Below, in pieces: positions 9,213 through 17,477 of a stretch of DNA of 52,514 nucleotides (positions within the stretch are counted from its first letter, which is position 1; each line of letters begins with the position of its first letter). The stretch is taken from NCBI GenBank assembly GCA_030622115.1, contig JAUXGN010000018.1, positions 1-52,514 of the forward strand, written 5' to 3'. Origin of the DNA: Candidatus Eiseniibacteriota bacterium (GTDB taxonomy: Bacteria; Joyebacterota; Joyebacteria; Joyebacterales; Joyebacteraceae). The translations under genes and the position numbers were made by a program. The notes beneath the pieces were generated by a model. That model was not told the origin of the DNA and did not search any database. It worked only from the letters and a program-made list of their open reading frames with translations.

Positions 9213-9350
9213 ATGGTGAGGAAGCTCGTCTTCACCCTACTGGCTGTTGTTCTCAGTGCCGGCGTGGTCTACGGACTCATCGTCGGTGACTTCTGGGAAA
9301 CGCTCTCTAATGGAGCCATGATCTGCCTGACCTGTATCGGCGTCGCTTGA
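9213..9350 (+). CDS. 45-residue membrane-anchored CXXC peptide (CD1871A-like)
   Basis: This short gene starts at ATG 9213 behind GGAGGGCGG and encodes 45 residues: a basic start (MVRKLVF), one hydrophobic helix of about 18 residues, a short GDFWETLSNGA stretch and the ending ICLTCIGVA. The layout, one helix followed by a C-terminal C-x-x-C-IG motif, resembles the small CD1871A-family CXXC proteins, whose function is not known to me. It ends 24 bases before the polyferredoxin gene, shares its promoter, and has a proper ribosome site, so it is very likely real. The Cys pair near the membrane surface could accept electrons or bind a metal together with the neighbouring Fe-S membrane protein (inferred). 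Confidence 0.8.
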   Translation: MVRKLVFTLLAVVLSAGVVYGLIVGDFWETLSNGAMICLTCIGVA

Positions 9351-9374
9351 GCTGCTCTGGAGGGCCACCCGCGC

Positions 9375-10295
9375 ATGAAACGGCGTATCGTCCAGCTCTT
9401 CTCGCTCATCATAACGAACTCGTACTTCACCTCGATACCCACGGCGAGCTTCTATCAGGGGACTCTGAAGGGCGCTTGTGTTCCGATCCTCAACTGCTAC
9501 GCGTGTCCGCTTGCTTGGGGCTCTTGCCCAATCGGTACACTTCAGCACTTCATAATCGTCCGTGCGTTTCCGTTCTACCTCATCGGCGTTCTCGGTCTGA
9601 TAGGCCTGGGGGCCGGGCGCTGGGCCTGTGGTTGGCTATGTCCGTTCGGGTGGTTCCAGGAGTTGCTCTACAAACTGAAGGCCCCGAAGTTTTCGGCGCC
9701 CGACTGGCTTCGCCACATGAAATATGTGATTCTGGTTCTCGTTGTGGGCGTCGTCACATGGGTGTCATTCGAGCCGTGGTTCTGCAAGTTCTGTCCGGCA
9801 GGGACTCTTCAAGCAGGACTTCCATGGCTGGCGTGGGCCGCCCGCGGCTCGGACTATGCGGAGGGCATGAGTTTCACAACGCACATCTTCGCCCTCAAGA
9901 TCGTCATGCTGGTCGCTCTCGTGGCTTTGGCGGCGATGATGCGGAGACCGTTCTGTCGCTTCGTCTGTCCTCTTGGAGCGCTCTTCGGTCTGATGAACAA
10001 GTTCAGCCTTCTTCAGCTTGACTTCGACCTCGATACTTGCGCGATCGCCTACGCACAGGGATCCGATTTGGAGAACTGCGCGAAGTGCCTGCACTGCTCG
10101 AAGAATTGCCCGATGGGTCTTAAGGTCCCCGAGCAGATCGGAAGCGTGGACTGCATTAGATGTATGAACTGCACAACAACAGGTTCTGCCTTCTGGAGAT
10201 TCGGAACAGCTCCGTCCCGGAACAGAACCGGAGAGAAGATGATAGAACCGGCGTCGCACTGGGGCACCAAGGGAGTGCCGCAGGCGCCGGATTAG
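9375..10295 (+). CDS. Membrane 4Fe-4S polyferredoxin, NapH/CcoG-like
   Basis: The 306-residue protein has five or so membrane segments alternating with cysteine motifs: LNCYACPLAWGSCPIG (about 40-55), CGWLCPFGW (about 94-102), FCKFCPAG (about 139-146), CRFVCPLGA (about 196-204), then two ferredoxin-type clusters NCAKCLHCSKNCPMG and DCIRCMNC near 235-265. This is the NapH/MauN/RdxA type of membrane-bound electron carrier. A GGAGGG precedes ATG 9375 at good spacing. The electron donor and acceptor are not shown by neighbours; only the CXXC peptide upstream is co-transcribed. The C-terminal 30 residues after the last cluster are polar. Confidence 0.9.
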   Translation: MKRRIVQLFSLIITNSYFTSIPTASFYQGTLKGACVPILNCYACPLAWGSCPIGTLQHFIIVRAFPFYLIGVLGLIGLGAGRWACGWLCPFGWFQELLYKLKAPKFSAPDWLRHMKYVILVLVVGVVTWVSFEPWFCKFCPAGTLQAGLPWLAWAARGSDYAEGMSFTTHIFALKIVMLVALVALAAMMRRPFCRFVCPLGALFGLMNKFSLLQLDFDLDTCAIAYAQGSDLENCAKCLHCSKNCPMGLKVPEQIGSVDCIRCMNCTTTGSAFWRFGTAPSRNRTGEKMIEPASHWGTKGVPQAPD

Positions 10296-10326
10296 GGCTT
10301 GAATACCAGCCCAAGGAGGCGAGGGT

Positions 10327-11136
10327 ATGATATCCACAAGTGGGATTCCCCAGGATCTGGTTGAGAGACTCGGCCACGCCTCGAGTATCGTCGTGTTTAC
10401 AGGAGCCGGAGTCTCCGCTGAGAGCGGCGTCCCGACCTTCAGGGGTCAGGATGGGCTCTGGCAGAAGTACAATGCAGAGGATCTGGCGACCTGGCAGGCT
10501 TTCGAGAGAGATCCCCGACTGGTCTGGAGCTGGTACGACTACCGGCGTCAGATCATCTCCGGCGTCGATCCGAATCCTGGACACGCCGCGATCGCAAAGA
10601 TGGCGGCCGTTTTCGATAACGTCACGGTCGTCACGCAGAATGTGGACGGACTACACGACCGGGCGGGCAGCAAGAACATCGTGGAACTGCATGGGAACAT
10701 CTGGCGAGCCCGGTGTACGCGCGAGTTGACGGTCTTCGACTTCCGCGAGTGCCCACTCTCGGAGAATCCGCCTCTATGCAAGGAGTGCGGGTCCATGCTC
10801 AGACCGGACGTGGTCTGGTATGGCGAGCCTTTGCCGATGGATGCCTACGAACGGTCGCACGAGGTGGCGTGCACATGCGACGCCATGCTGGTGGTTGGTA
10901 CGTCTGCCCAGGTGCGCCCTGCGGCGACGCTCCCACTTGTGGCGAAGCATAACGGCGCCTTCGTCGTCGAGATCAACACTCACTACACGCCGATCTCGGC
11001 TCTCATAGACACCACCCTGATCGGAGGGGCGGGCGAGATACTGCCGGAGCTGCTCGATCTCATCAGTGCGTGTTCCGATGACTCGGAAGATGCATCGGGA
11101 ACCGCGGGTGGCGTGAAGGAACACAGCGGAGTCTGA
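10327..11136 (+). CDS. cobB: Sirtuin NAD-dependent protein deacylase (CobB/SIRT5-like)
   Basis: The enzyme removes acyl groups from lysines using NAD. Visible motifs are VVFTGAGVSAESGVPTFRG (22-40), TQNVDGLHDRAGS (103-115), catalytic His122 in ELHGNIW, candidate zinc Cys130, Cys142, Cys151 and Cys154, and VVWYGEPLP. WYDYRR places Tyr70 and Arg73 in the Y-x-x-R arrangement that in SIRT5 and E. coli CobB accepts succinyl or malonyl lysine, so a desuccinylase activity is possible. AAGGAGG precedes ATG 10327. The gene starts 31 bases after the polyferredoxin gene. About 25 extra residues follow the last expected helix. The stop codon lies inside an imperfect 40-bp duplication. Confidence 0.93.
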   Translation: MISTSGIPQDLVERLGHASSIVVFTGAGVSAESGVPTFRGQDGLWQKYNAEDLATWQAFERDPRLVWSWYDYRRQIISGVDPNPGHAAIAKMAAVFDNVTVVTQNVDGLHDRAGSKNIVELHGNIWRARCTRELTVFDFRECPLSENPPLCKECGSMLRPDVVWYGEPLPMDAYERSHEVACTCDAMLVVGTSAQVRPAATLPLVAKHNGAFVVEINTHYTPISALIDTTLIGGAGEILPELLDLISACSDDSEDASGTAGGVKEHSGV

Positions 11137-11188
11137 GGCTGCGCCACCCAAAGACAGGAAACACAGTGAAGTTTGAGGCCGCGCCACC
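11121..11188 (+). repeat. Imperfect direct repeat across the sirtuin stop codon
   Basis: Two 28-base copies (11121-11148 and 11161-11188) start with ACACAG and end with GCGCCACC at a 40-base period. They match at 24 of 28 positions, and all four differences are transitions. The first copy contains the sirtuin stop codon; the second ends just before the ribosome site of the next gene. Confidence 0.75.
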
Positions 11189-11200
11189 GAGGAAGAGGTA

Positions 11201-14200
11201 ATGCGACGACATATCCCGATTCTGATACTGCTCGTTCTCCTGCTTGCCTGCGGCACCGCCGCATGCAAGACGTACAACAGCCCATACATCGACGGGCACG
11301 TCACTGAAGATGAGAACGATTGGGAGCCCGATGAGCTGGGCGTGGAAGACCCGGACAACGACAACCGTTGGGGATCAAGTGACGGTGATCTGGTCGATCT
11401 CTATGTCACCTGGGATGCCGATAGCCTCTATGTCGGCATCACGACCGTCAACGGTCCGGGTGGGTATGGGAACGGCTACCTCCTTTTCATAGATACCGAC
11501 GCGCAGAACGGGATCACAGGAGCAACGGACTTCTCGATCGCCGACTTCTACGCGCGGAATCTTACGTTCAGCACAATGGGCGCGGATGTGATCATGGGCG
11601 GCTGGAATCTACCCGGCGTCTTTGATATCAAGCATTGCTCCGACCCGACGAGCACCACGCCGGTCGACGAGACCTACTCTCAGTGTAATCCCGGTTGGAA
11701 GCACATTGAGGCCCGGATATCATGGAACGGCCTCTTTGGACTCGGTCGGGGAGTGGTGCCCGATGGCACCACGCTCAGGTTCATCGCTGCGATCGTCGGA
11801 GGCGATGGTTCGGGTGCGTACGACGCTATGCCGACATCATCCACCGGCGCCGAATCTGATGCGAGCACGCCGTGGGATGCTTTCACAGATCTCGACAACT
11901 ACTACGAGACCGTCGTGGACGCCGATGCAGACGGCGTGCCGGATGAGGGATTCCCCGCCGGAGGCTCCATATCCGGAACAGTGACACTCGACGATTCTAA
12001 TGATCTCACAACGGTCGTCACCGTCACGGCCTGGAGTGGTGGAGGGGCCGTTGAGTCGGCCGATGCCCCGCCCGGCGGCGGCGACTACACCATCTACCTC
12101 GTTCCGGACGGCGGCTACGACGTTGTGGCGACCGGCGAGTCGTATCTCTCCATCACGGTCGAGGATGTGACCATTGTTGATGAGGCCGAGATCACGGGGA
12201 TCGATTTCGCGCTGACCAAGGTCACCGGCCGCGTCGAGGGGCAGGTGGCTCTCTCCGGAGGTCCAGCCACCGACGTCACGGTGACGGTCTATGATGCGGA
12301 GACGGGGGAGGCGGGGGGAGACGGTCCATACGTCGTGGCCGGTGGTTCAGGCAGCTTCTCCATAGCAACCGTCGTCGATGGCGACTGGGATGTGGTCGCC
12401 GAGGCGATGGGATATGTGGATGCAGAGATCCCGGCAACCGTCAGCGGTGGCGACACCCTGGGTGTCGGTACGCTGACGCTCCCGGTTGTCGAGGCAACGC
12501 ACTTCGCCTACGTGGACTCACTCGGCAGCACCATCTACGGCGTGTCGACAACGGTCAGCATTCCGGACAGCGGTCTCTACTACTATGCGGAAGCGTGGCT
12601 TGAACCGCGGGACGACGACGAGCGGGTGGCGTATTGGGATGACGGTTTCATCGACAGCGTTTCGATTTCGGCTACACGTCTCGACCCGGCTCATCCGCCT
12701 CTTGGGAACGTGGTCATCGCCGACACGAACGGCGTGGTACTTGATCCTCCCGCCATCACTGGAGACATGTTCGTGGGTGGACGCGCCGGCTTCCTCGTCG
12801 CCAACGACGAGATTGAGATCCTGAGAGTGCTCGCTACGACTGAGAGACTCGTGAATGTCCTCGAGGTGGGAATAGGCGCGCCGGCCCCCACGAAGCTCAT
12901 GCTTGAGAGTGACAGCTTTGAGATAGCCGCCGGCCACGGTGTGGCGACGATCACCGGGCAGCTCATCGACGCGAGCGGAAACAACGCCCCCGTCGCCGGA
13001 CTGAACGCGACCATGACGGCCTTAGGTGTAGGCGGCAGTTTCAGTATGACCGTGGTGGAGACGAATCCGAACGGTTGGTTTGAGGTTGAGTTTTCCGGGA
13101 CTGTTGCAGGCGCCGCCTCTGTGACGACGGTGATCGATCCGAGTTCAGAGTTTGCTTCGATAGATATCGACACGCTGGCCATCGTTATCGAGCCCGGTGA
13201 GGGGGCGCTCGTTGAGCTGGCGGCATCACCGACGGCACTTCGGGCCGGTGAGACGGCGGTGCTCACGGCATCGGTAGTTGATGAGTGGGGCAACTCAGTG
13301 GACACTGCGGGCTTAAGCATCGCACTCGTGGCGACACCCGAGGAACTTGTGGCAGCGATCGACACGCCTATCGTTACGGATGCGGACGGCGTCGCTGTGG
13401 GAACGATCGAAGTCGGCGCAAACTACGGCATCATCGAGATCGTGGGAAATGCAGTGGACCTTCCTGTGGAGACGGTCTTCCTGCCGGTGGATGCTACGAT
13501 CATAGCGGTCGATGAAGAGGCGCCGGAATCCGACGACGACCACAACAGCAACGAAGGCGTGGACCTGACCATACTCCACGCGACAAACGGCGCAGACACA
13601 TTGGTAGTGACGCTCGATTTCAGCTCAGACTGGGACGGCGTCCATGTTGGTCTGGTAATTGAGGCGAACGGCGATGCGGACGGAGCGACACCCGAGCCGT
13701 TCACCTTCCCCATAAGCTATGGGCATGATCTTCTGCCCGACTACGCATTTACCTACAAGTACGCATCTGAGGACTACGCCGACCTGAGAAAGTGGAGCGG
13801 GAGCGGCTGGCAGTTCTACGACCACGTGAACGAGATATGGGTCACCGACTGGGTGGAAGGCGTGGCCCTCACCGCGTGGATTGCGAAGAGCGCCGAGAAA
13901 GTGGTGTTCCGCGTCCCGCTTGCAGCGATCGAGGCCGCTGTCGGTGATACGCTGGGGCTCGAAGCGTATGTCATGCAGGAGACCGACGGGGAGAAGCGAG
14001 CGGCCCTCGACTCGGTGCCGCACGACGCCACGCACGATATGGAACCCGAGGTCGGTGAGTGGTGGGAGACGGCCACGACGCCCGTGACGCTTACCAACTA
14101 CGCCGACTACGTCGTGGTGAGCGAGGGGTCTGCACCGGGGCTCGCCAACGGAACGGCCGGTCCCTCGCCGGCAGAGCCGGGTGATGTCGTAACCTACAGC

Positions 14201-16552
14201 ATTGAAGTGATGGACACAGGTGGAGGCATCGGTGATGTTTTCCTGAACCTCTCGGATATCGGAGGGGAGCCTCTTGTCAGAATGCTGGACGACGGTGAGG
14301 GAGTGGACATGACAGGCGGAGACGGTGTCTACACTGTTGCTGACACTCTCACGTCGTCCGCGTCCGACGGCGAACACACCATGACCGTAATGGCCAGAGA
14401 CGTTACCAACGTCTGGTCGACGACCGCCGGAATCACCCTGATCGTGGACAACCCGGCAACGGCCTTGAGACAGTTCACTGACGCGGAAGGGGATGACCAC
14501 GGTCCGAACCAGACGGACGCGAGCGGCAATCCGGTGAGCGGTCTCTACTATCATTACCCAACCAATCTCGTCTTCTTCCCGGGCTCGTTCGACATAACAA
14601 GCTTCGAGATCTTTGCCGACGGCGACTGGCTCGTCTTCAGAACCTACGTCGCGGAACTCATGGATCATCGGGAGGCCGGAGCCGCGGACTGGGGTGCACC
14701 GCAGCCGAGCGAGCAGACGTGCGACGACCCGTACCGTACAGACCTGAACCTCCAGAAGATCGACATCTACATCGATGCGACGGAAGGGGCCGGCTCAACC
14801 AGCGGCTTCCCGAACCGGTATGTCGATGTTGCGAGCGTCGATGCGTGGGACTACGGCATATCGATAGAGGGATGGGGCAAGTGGTTCGTCAACTCGAACG
14901 ACTCGAACTCATCTGCGAACTGGAGTCTCTTCAAGAACGATAGTGACATCGCGATGTGCGACAACTACGAAGAGGATTTCATCGACGTCCGGGTGCGGCG
15001 CGACCTCTTCGGAGATGACGCGGATGAAGACACGGATATAGGCAACTGGGATATCATTGTATGCATCTCGTCGCACGACGGTGAAACGTCGGACTCGAAC
15101 TTGGGAGGCATACGCTGGATCAACAGCAGCATCGCGGAGTGGCAGTTCGGCGGTGGCCGTGACAGCGAGGGTGGTCGCGACCGCGACGCGAACCTGATAG
15201 ATATCGCTGTGTCGCCGGGCGAGGGTAAGGCGCCGGGACGTACTCAGGAGGAGATGCTTGATTACACAACGGCGGACGCGGAGCAGCGGTTTGATGAGAG
15301 CAAGGTTGCCTGCCTGCTCGAGGCGAGCTTCGCTGAGGACTTCTCGCCGCCCATCATAGGCGAGTTCGAGAGTCGCAGATCGGACGAGCACGTTCCTGTT
15401 GAGGGCGAGGAGACGATAGAGCACATCCACTGGCTGGCGCTCGACGGCGCTCCGGCCGTCTTCTGGACGACGATCATCGATCCCGTATCCGGCGTCGAGA
15501 GCGCACGGTTCTTCTGGAACACGCTGGGGGACACGACCCGTCACGCCGTGGACATGGTGAATCTTGCCGGTGACGTCTGGGCAGCGAACGTGGCGCGCGC
15601 CGACATTGTGGCGGTGGCGAGCGAGGTAGACTTGAATGTCACCGGCATGGGTCGGATCATCGTCGGCTACATACATGCGACCGACAAGTCATCAAATGAG
15701 AATGACATATGGGCCGGTCCCTTTGAGCTGGGAATTCCCGAGCCGTGGGCGGAGTCGCAACGCGTAGCCTGCGTGGACACATCGCGGGCGGACGAGGAGC
15801 CCATCTTCATCTTCCAGGATGGGACGGTCGTGTCTGTGGATGAAGAGAGTCTCCCGACCGAAGCGCGCGACGATCTTGCATTGGTTCTCACACCCCTGGA
15901 CGCCGCGCTGGCCGACCTCTCCAACATTCGTGGTGACATGGAGTTTGTGGGGACGTCGCGGACGGTCACACTCGAGACCCTTGATGGTGTGGAGATGGGG
16001 CTTGAGGGTCCTGCAACCGTGAAGCTCCACTACTCGGAGTACGATGTCGGCTCTCTCGACGAGACGAAGTTTGGGCTCTTCACGTGGGTGACGGAGACCG
16101 AGCGCTGGATTCTCAGAGGAGCCGCGAACAGCCCGGCGAGCAACACGGTAGGCGCCGTGACGGATGTGCTGGGTCTCTTCGGGGTCTTCTTCTGGAACGG
16201 GCTTGATTTCGACGATGCCTTGGGGCTTTCGGGCGTCATCTCCGAGCCGAATCCATTCTCACCCAACGGGGACGGCATCTACGATTCCACCACGATCACG
16301 TTCTATCTCGGTCGGGAAGCCGACCATGTCAATGTCGAGTTCTACGATCTCTCCGGACGTCTCGCCCGCCGGCTTGTCTGGCACCAGCCTACGGAGTTCA
16401 CCGGCTGGCTCCAGGGGAGCATCGACTGGGACGGTACCGATGAGAACGGCCACGTTGTGCCGTACGGCATCTATGTGATGAGAGTGGAAGCGAAGTTCAA
16501 GACGGAACCGACCTACGAGCGGGTCAACCGCCCAGTCGTTGTCATCAAGTAG
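11201..16552 (+). CDS. Giant secreted multidomain protein: DOMON-like, Ig-like and glucodextranase-C-like modules with FlgD-type tail
   Basis: The 1783-residue protein starts with a signal sequence (MRRHIPILILLVLLLACG); LLAC could be a lipobox, but ordinary Sec cleavage after AAC is not excluded. Residues about 25-240 form a CBM9/DOMON-like sandwich (YVTWDADSLYVGI, LLFIDTDAQNGITG). Two carboxypeptidase-regulatory-like Ig folds follow (SISGTVTLDD near 256, GRVEGQVALSGG near 345). Later parts include a second DOMON-like region near 785-950, a PSPAEPGDVVTYSIEV Ig fold near 980, and a glucodextranase C-terminal-like module near 1085-1360 ending with the RTQEEML segment also seen in the protein at 25037. 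The final 100 residues (SEPNPFSPNGDGIYD, FYDLSGRLARRL) are a FlgD-type sorting or assembly module. No catalytic domain was recognised. As first gene of the alpha-glucan locus it may be a surface glycan-binding scaffold (inferred). GAAGAGG precedes the start. Confidence 0.82.
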   Translation: MRRHIPILILLVLLLACGTAACKTYNSPYIDGHVTEDENDWEPDELGVEDPDNDNRWGSSDGDLVDLYVTWDADSLYVGITTVNGPGGYGNGYLLFIDTDAQNGITGATDFSIADFYARNLTFSTMGADVIMGGWNLPGVFDIKHCSDPTSTTPVDETYSQCNPGWKHIEARISWNGLFGLGRGVVPDGTTLRFIAAIVGGDGSGAYDAMPTSSTGAESDASTPWDAFTDLDNYYETVVDADADGVPDEGFPAGGSISGTVTLDDSNDLTTVVTVTAWSGGGAVESADAPPGGGDYTIYLVPDGGYDVVATGESYLSITVEDVTIVDEAEITGIDFALTKVTGRVEGQVALSGGPATDVTVTVYDAETGEAGGDGPYVVAGGSGSFSIATVVDGDWDVVAEAMGYVDAEIPATVSGGDTLGVGTLTLPVVEATHFAYVDSLGSTIYGVSTTVSIPDSGLYYYAEAWLEPRDDDERVAYWDDGFIDSVSISATRLDPAHPPLGNVVIADTNGVVLDPPAITGDMFVGGRAGFLVANDEIEILRVLATTERLVNVLEVGIGAPAPTKLMLESDSFEIAAGHGVATITGQLIDASGNNAPVAGLNATMTALGVGGSFSMTVVETNPNGWFEVEFSGTVAGAASVTTVIDPSSEFASIDIDTLAIVIEPGEGALVELAASPTALRAGETAVLTASVVDEWGNSVDTAGLSIALVATPEELVAAIDTPIVTDADGVAVGTIEVGANYGIIEIVGNAVDLPVETVFLPVDATIIAVDEEAPESDDDHNSNEGVDLTILHATNGADTLVVTLDFSSDWDGVHVGLVIEANGDADGATPEPFTFPISYGHDLLPDYAFTYKYASEDYADLRKWSGSGWQFYDHVNEIWVTDWVEGVALTAWIAKSAEKVVFRVPLAAIEAAVGDTLGLEAYVMQETDGEKRAALDSVPHDATHDMEPEVGEWWETATTPVTLTNYADYVVVSEGSAPGLANGTAGPSPAEPGDVVTYSIEVMDTGGGIGDVFLNLSDIGGEPLVRMLDDGEGVDMTGGDGVYTVADTLTSSASDGEHTMTVMARDVTNVWSTTAGITLIVDNPATALRQFTDAEGDDHGPNQTDASGNPVSGLYYHYPTNLVFFPGSFDITSFEIFADGDWLVFRTYVAELMDHREAGAADWGAPQPSEQTCDDPYRTDLNLQKIDIYIDATEGAGSTSGFPNRYVDVASVDAWDYGISIEGWGKWFVNSNDSNSSANWSLFKNDSDIAMCDNYEEDFIDVRVRRDLFGDDADEDTDIGNWDIIVCISSHDGETSDSNLGGIRWINSSIAEWQFGGGRDSEGGRDRDANLIDIAVSPGEGKAPGRTQEEMLDYTTADAEQRFDESKVACLLEASFAEDFSPPIIGEFESRRSDEHVPVEGEETIEHIHWLALDGAPAVFWTTIIDPVSGVESARFFWNTLGDTTRHAVDMVNLAGDVWAANVARADIVAVASEVDLNVTGMGRIIVGYIHATDKSSNENDIWAGPFELGIPEPWAESQRVACVDTSRADEEPIFIFQDGTVVSVDEESLPTEARDDLALVLTPLDAALADLSNIRGDMEFVGTSRTVTLETLDGVEMGLEGPATVKLHYSEYDVGSLDETKFGLFTWVTETERWILRGAANSPASNTVGAVTDVLGLFGVFFWNGLDFDDALGLSGVISEPNPFSPNGDGIYDSTTITFYLGREADHVNVEFYDLSGRLARRLVWHQPTEFTGWLQGSIDWDGTDENGHVVPYGIYVMRVEAKFKTEPTYERVNRPVVVIK

Positions 16553-16567
16553 CGAGGAATGTCTGAC

Positions 16568-17443
16568 ATGAACGGGAAGATATGGGTCTTCTGTGCCGCG
16601 CTTCTGGTTGTGCCCCTTGGCGCTGGGGCCAACTTCATCGAGATGGAGACGGGCGCGCGCGCTATGGGCATGGGCGGCGCCTTCGTCGCGGTGGCGGATG
16701 ACGTGACGGCCCTTCACTGGAATCCCGCGGGTCTCGTCTCGCTCGACGGGATCCAGTTGTTCGGGATGCGCACGAGTGTCTACAGTGTCGAGGGGTTGGC
16801 TGAGGACTCGGCAATGGCCGGGTACGGGAACGGTCGCCGGGGTATGGCGGCCGGGTGGATGAGGACGAGTGCCGATGAACTCTACAGTGAGGACACGATC
16901 CTTCTGGGGTACGGAGGCCGAACGCCGATCGACCATCTGGCCGTAGGAATGAGCATCAAGCGCTTCTCAATAGACGCGCCGGGCTACGACTACTACAACG
17001 ATCCATCGTTCGACTCGGGTGGGGACGCAGGGTACGCTGTCGATCTGGGAGGCCTCTACCGCAGGGACACGTGGTCCGTCGGCGCGGCACTGAGGAATCT
17101 CGGCGAGCCGGAGCTTCAACTGATAGAGGCGTCGGAAGTCTCCGATCCCATCTACATGGAACTCCGCCTTGGTGGGACGTACACCTTCCGCAAGGTCATG
17201 CTGATGAGTGTCGAGTGGCGAGCACCGCGCGAGGCGCCCGAGTTCTACGACACGAAGGGATCACTGAATCTCGGCACCGAGGTATGGTTCTACGATGCGT
17301 TCGCGCTTCGTGCGGGAATGAACCGCGACAGGATCACAGCTGGACTCGGCATCAAGTCGAAGAACCTCAGACTGGACGTAGCGCTGCTGTCGGAGCGGAG
17401 GATAGGCAGTATGTACCGTCTATCGGCTGTGCTTCTGTGGTAG
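16568..17443 (+). CDS. PorV/UPF0164-type outer-membrane beta-barrel
   Basis: The 291-residue protein has a signal peptide (MNGKIWVFCAALLVVPLGAG) and the typical N-terminal segment GARAMGMGGAFVAVADD followed by ALHWNPAG, a hallmark of the PorV/UPF0164 branch of FadL-like barrels. The rest alternates in beta-strand fashion and ends YRLSAVLLW with a terminal aromatic residue. In Bacteroidetes PorV shuttles type IX substrates to the surface, so it may serve the FlgD-tailed protein encoded just upstream; this is inferred. An earlier ATG at 16559 is in frame, but GAGGA (16554-16558) touches it and sits 9 bases before ATG 16568, so the latter is preferred. Confidence 0.8.
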   Translation: MNGKIWVFCAALLVVPLGAGANFIEMETGARAMGMGGAFVAVADDVTALHWNPAGLVSLDGIQLFGMRTSVYSVEGLAEDSAMAGYGNGRRGMAAGWMRTSADELYSEDTILLGYGGRTPIDHLAVGMSIKRFSIDAPGYDYYNDPSFDSGGDAGYAVDLGGLYRRDTWSVGAALRNLGEPELQLIEASEVSDPIYMELRLGGTYTFRKVMLMSVEWRAPREAPEFYDTKGSLNLGTEVWFYDAFALRAGMNRDRITAGLGIKSKNLRLDVALLSERRIGSMYRLSAVLLW

Positions 17444-17477
17444 CCGCGGGCAATGATGATTCTCGAAGGAGTTCCAA

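Noticed and set aside
13625-14668. 347-codon - strand open frame opposite the giant secreted protein
   Set aside because: It has arginine- and histidine-rich composition, no ribosome site and no motif.
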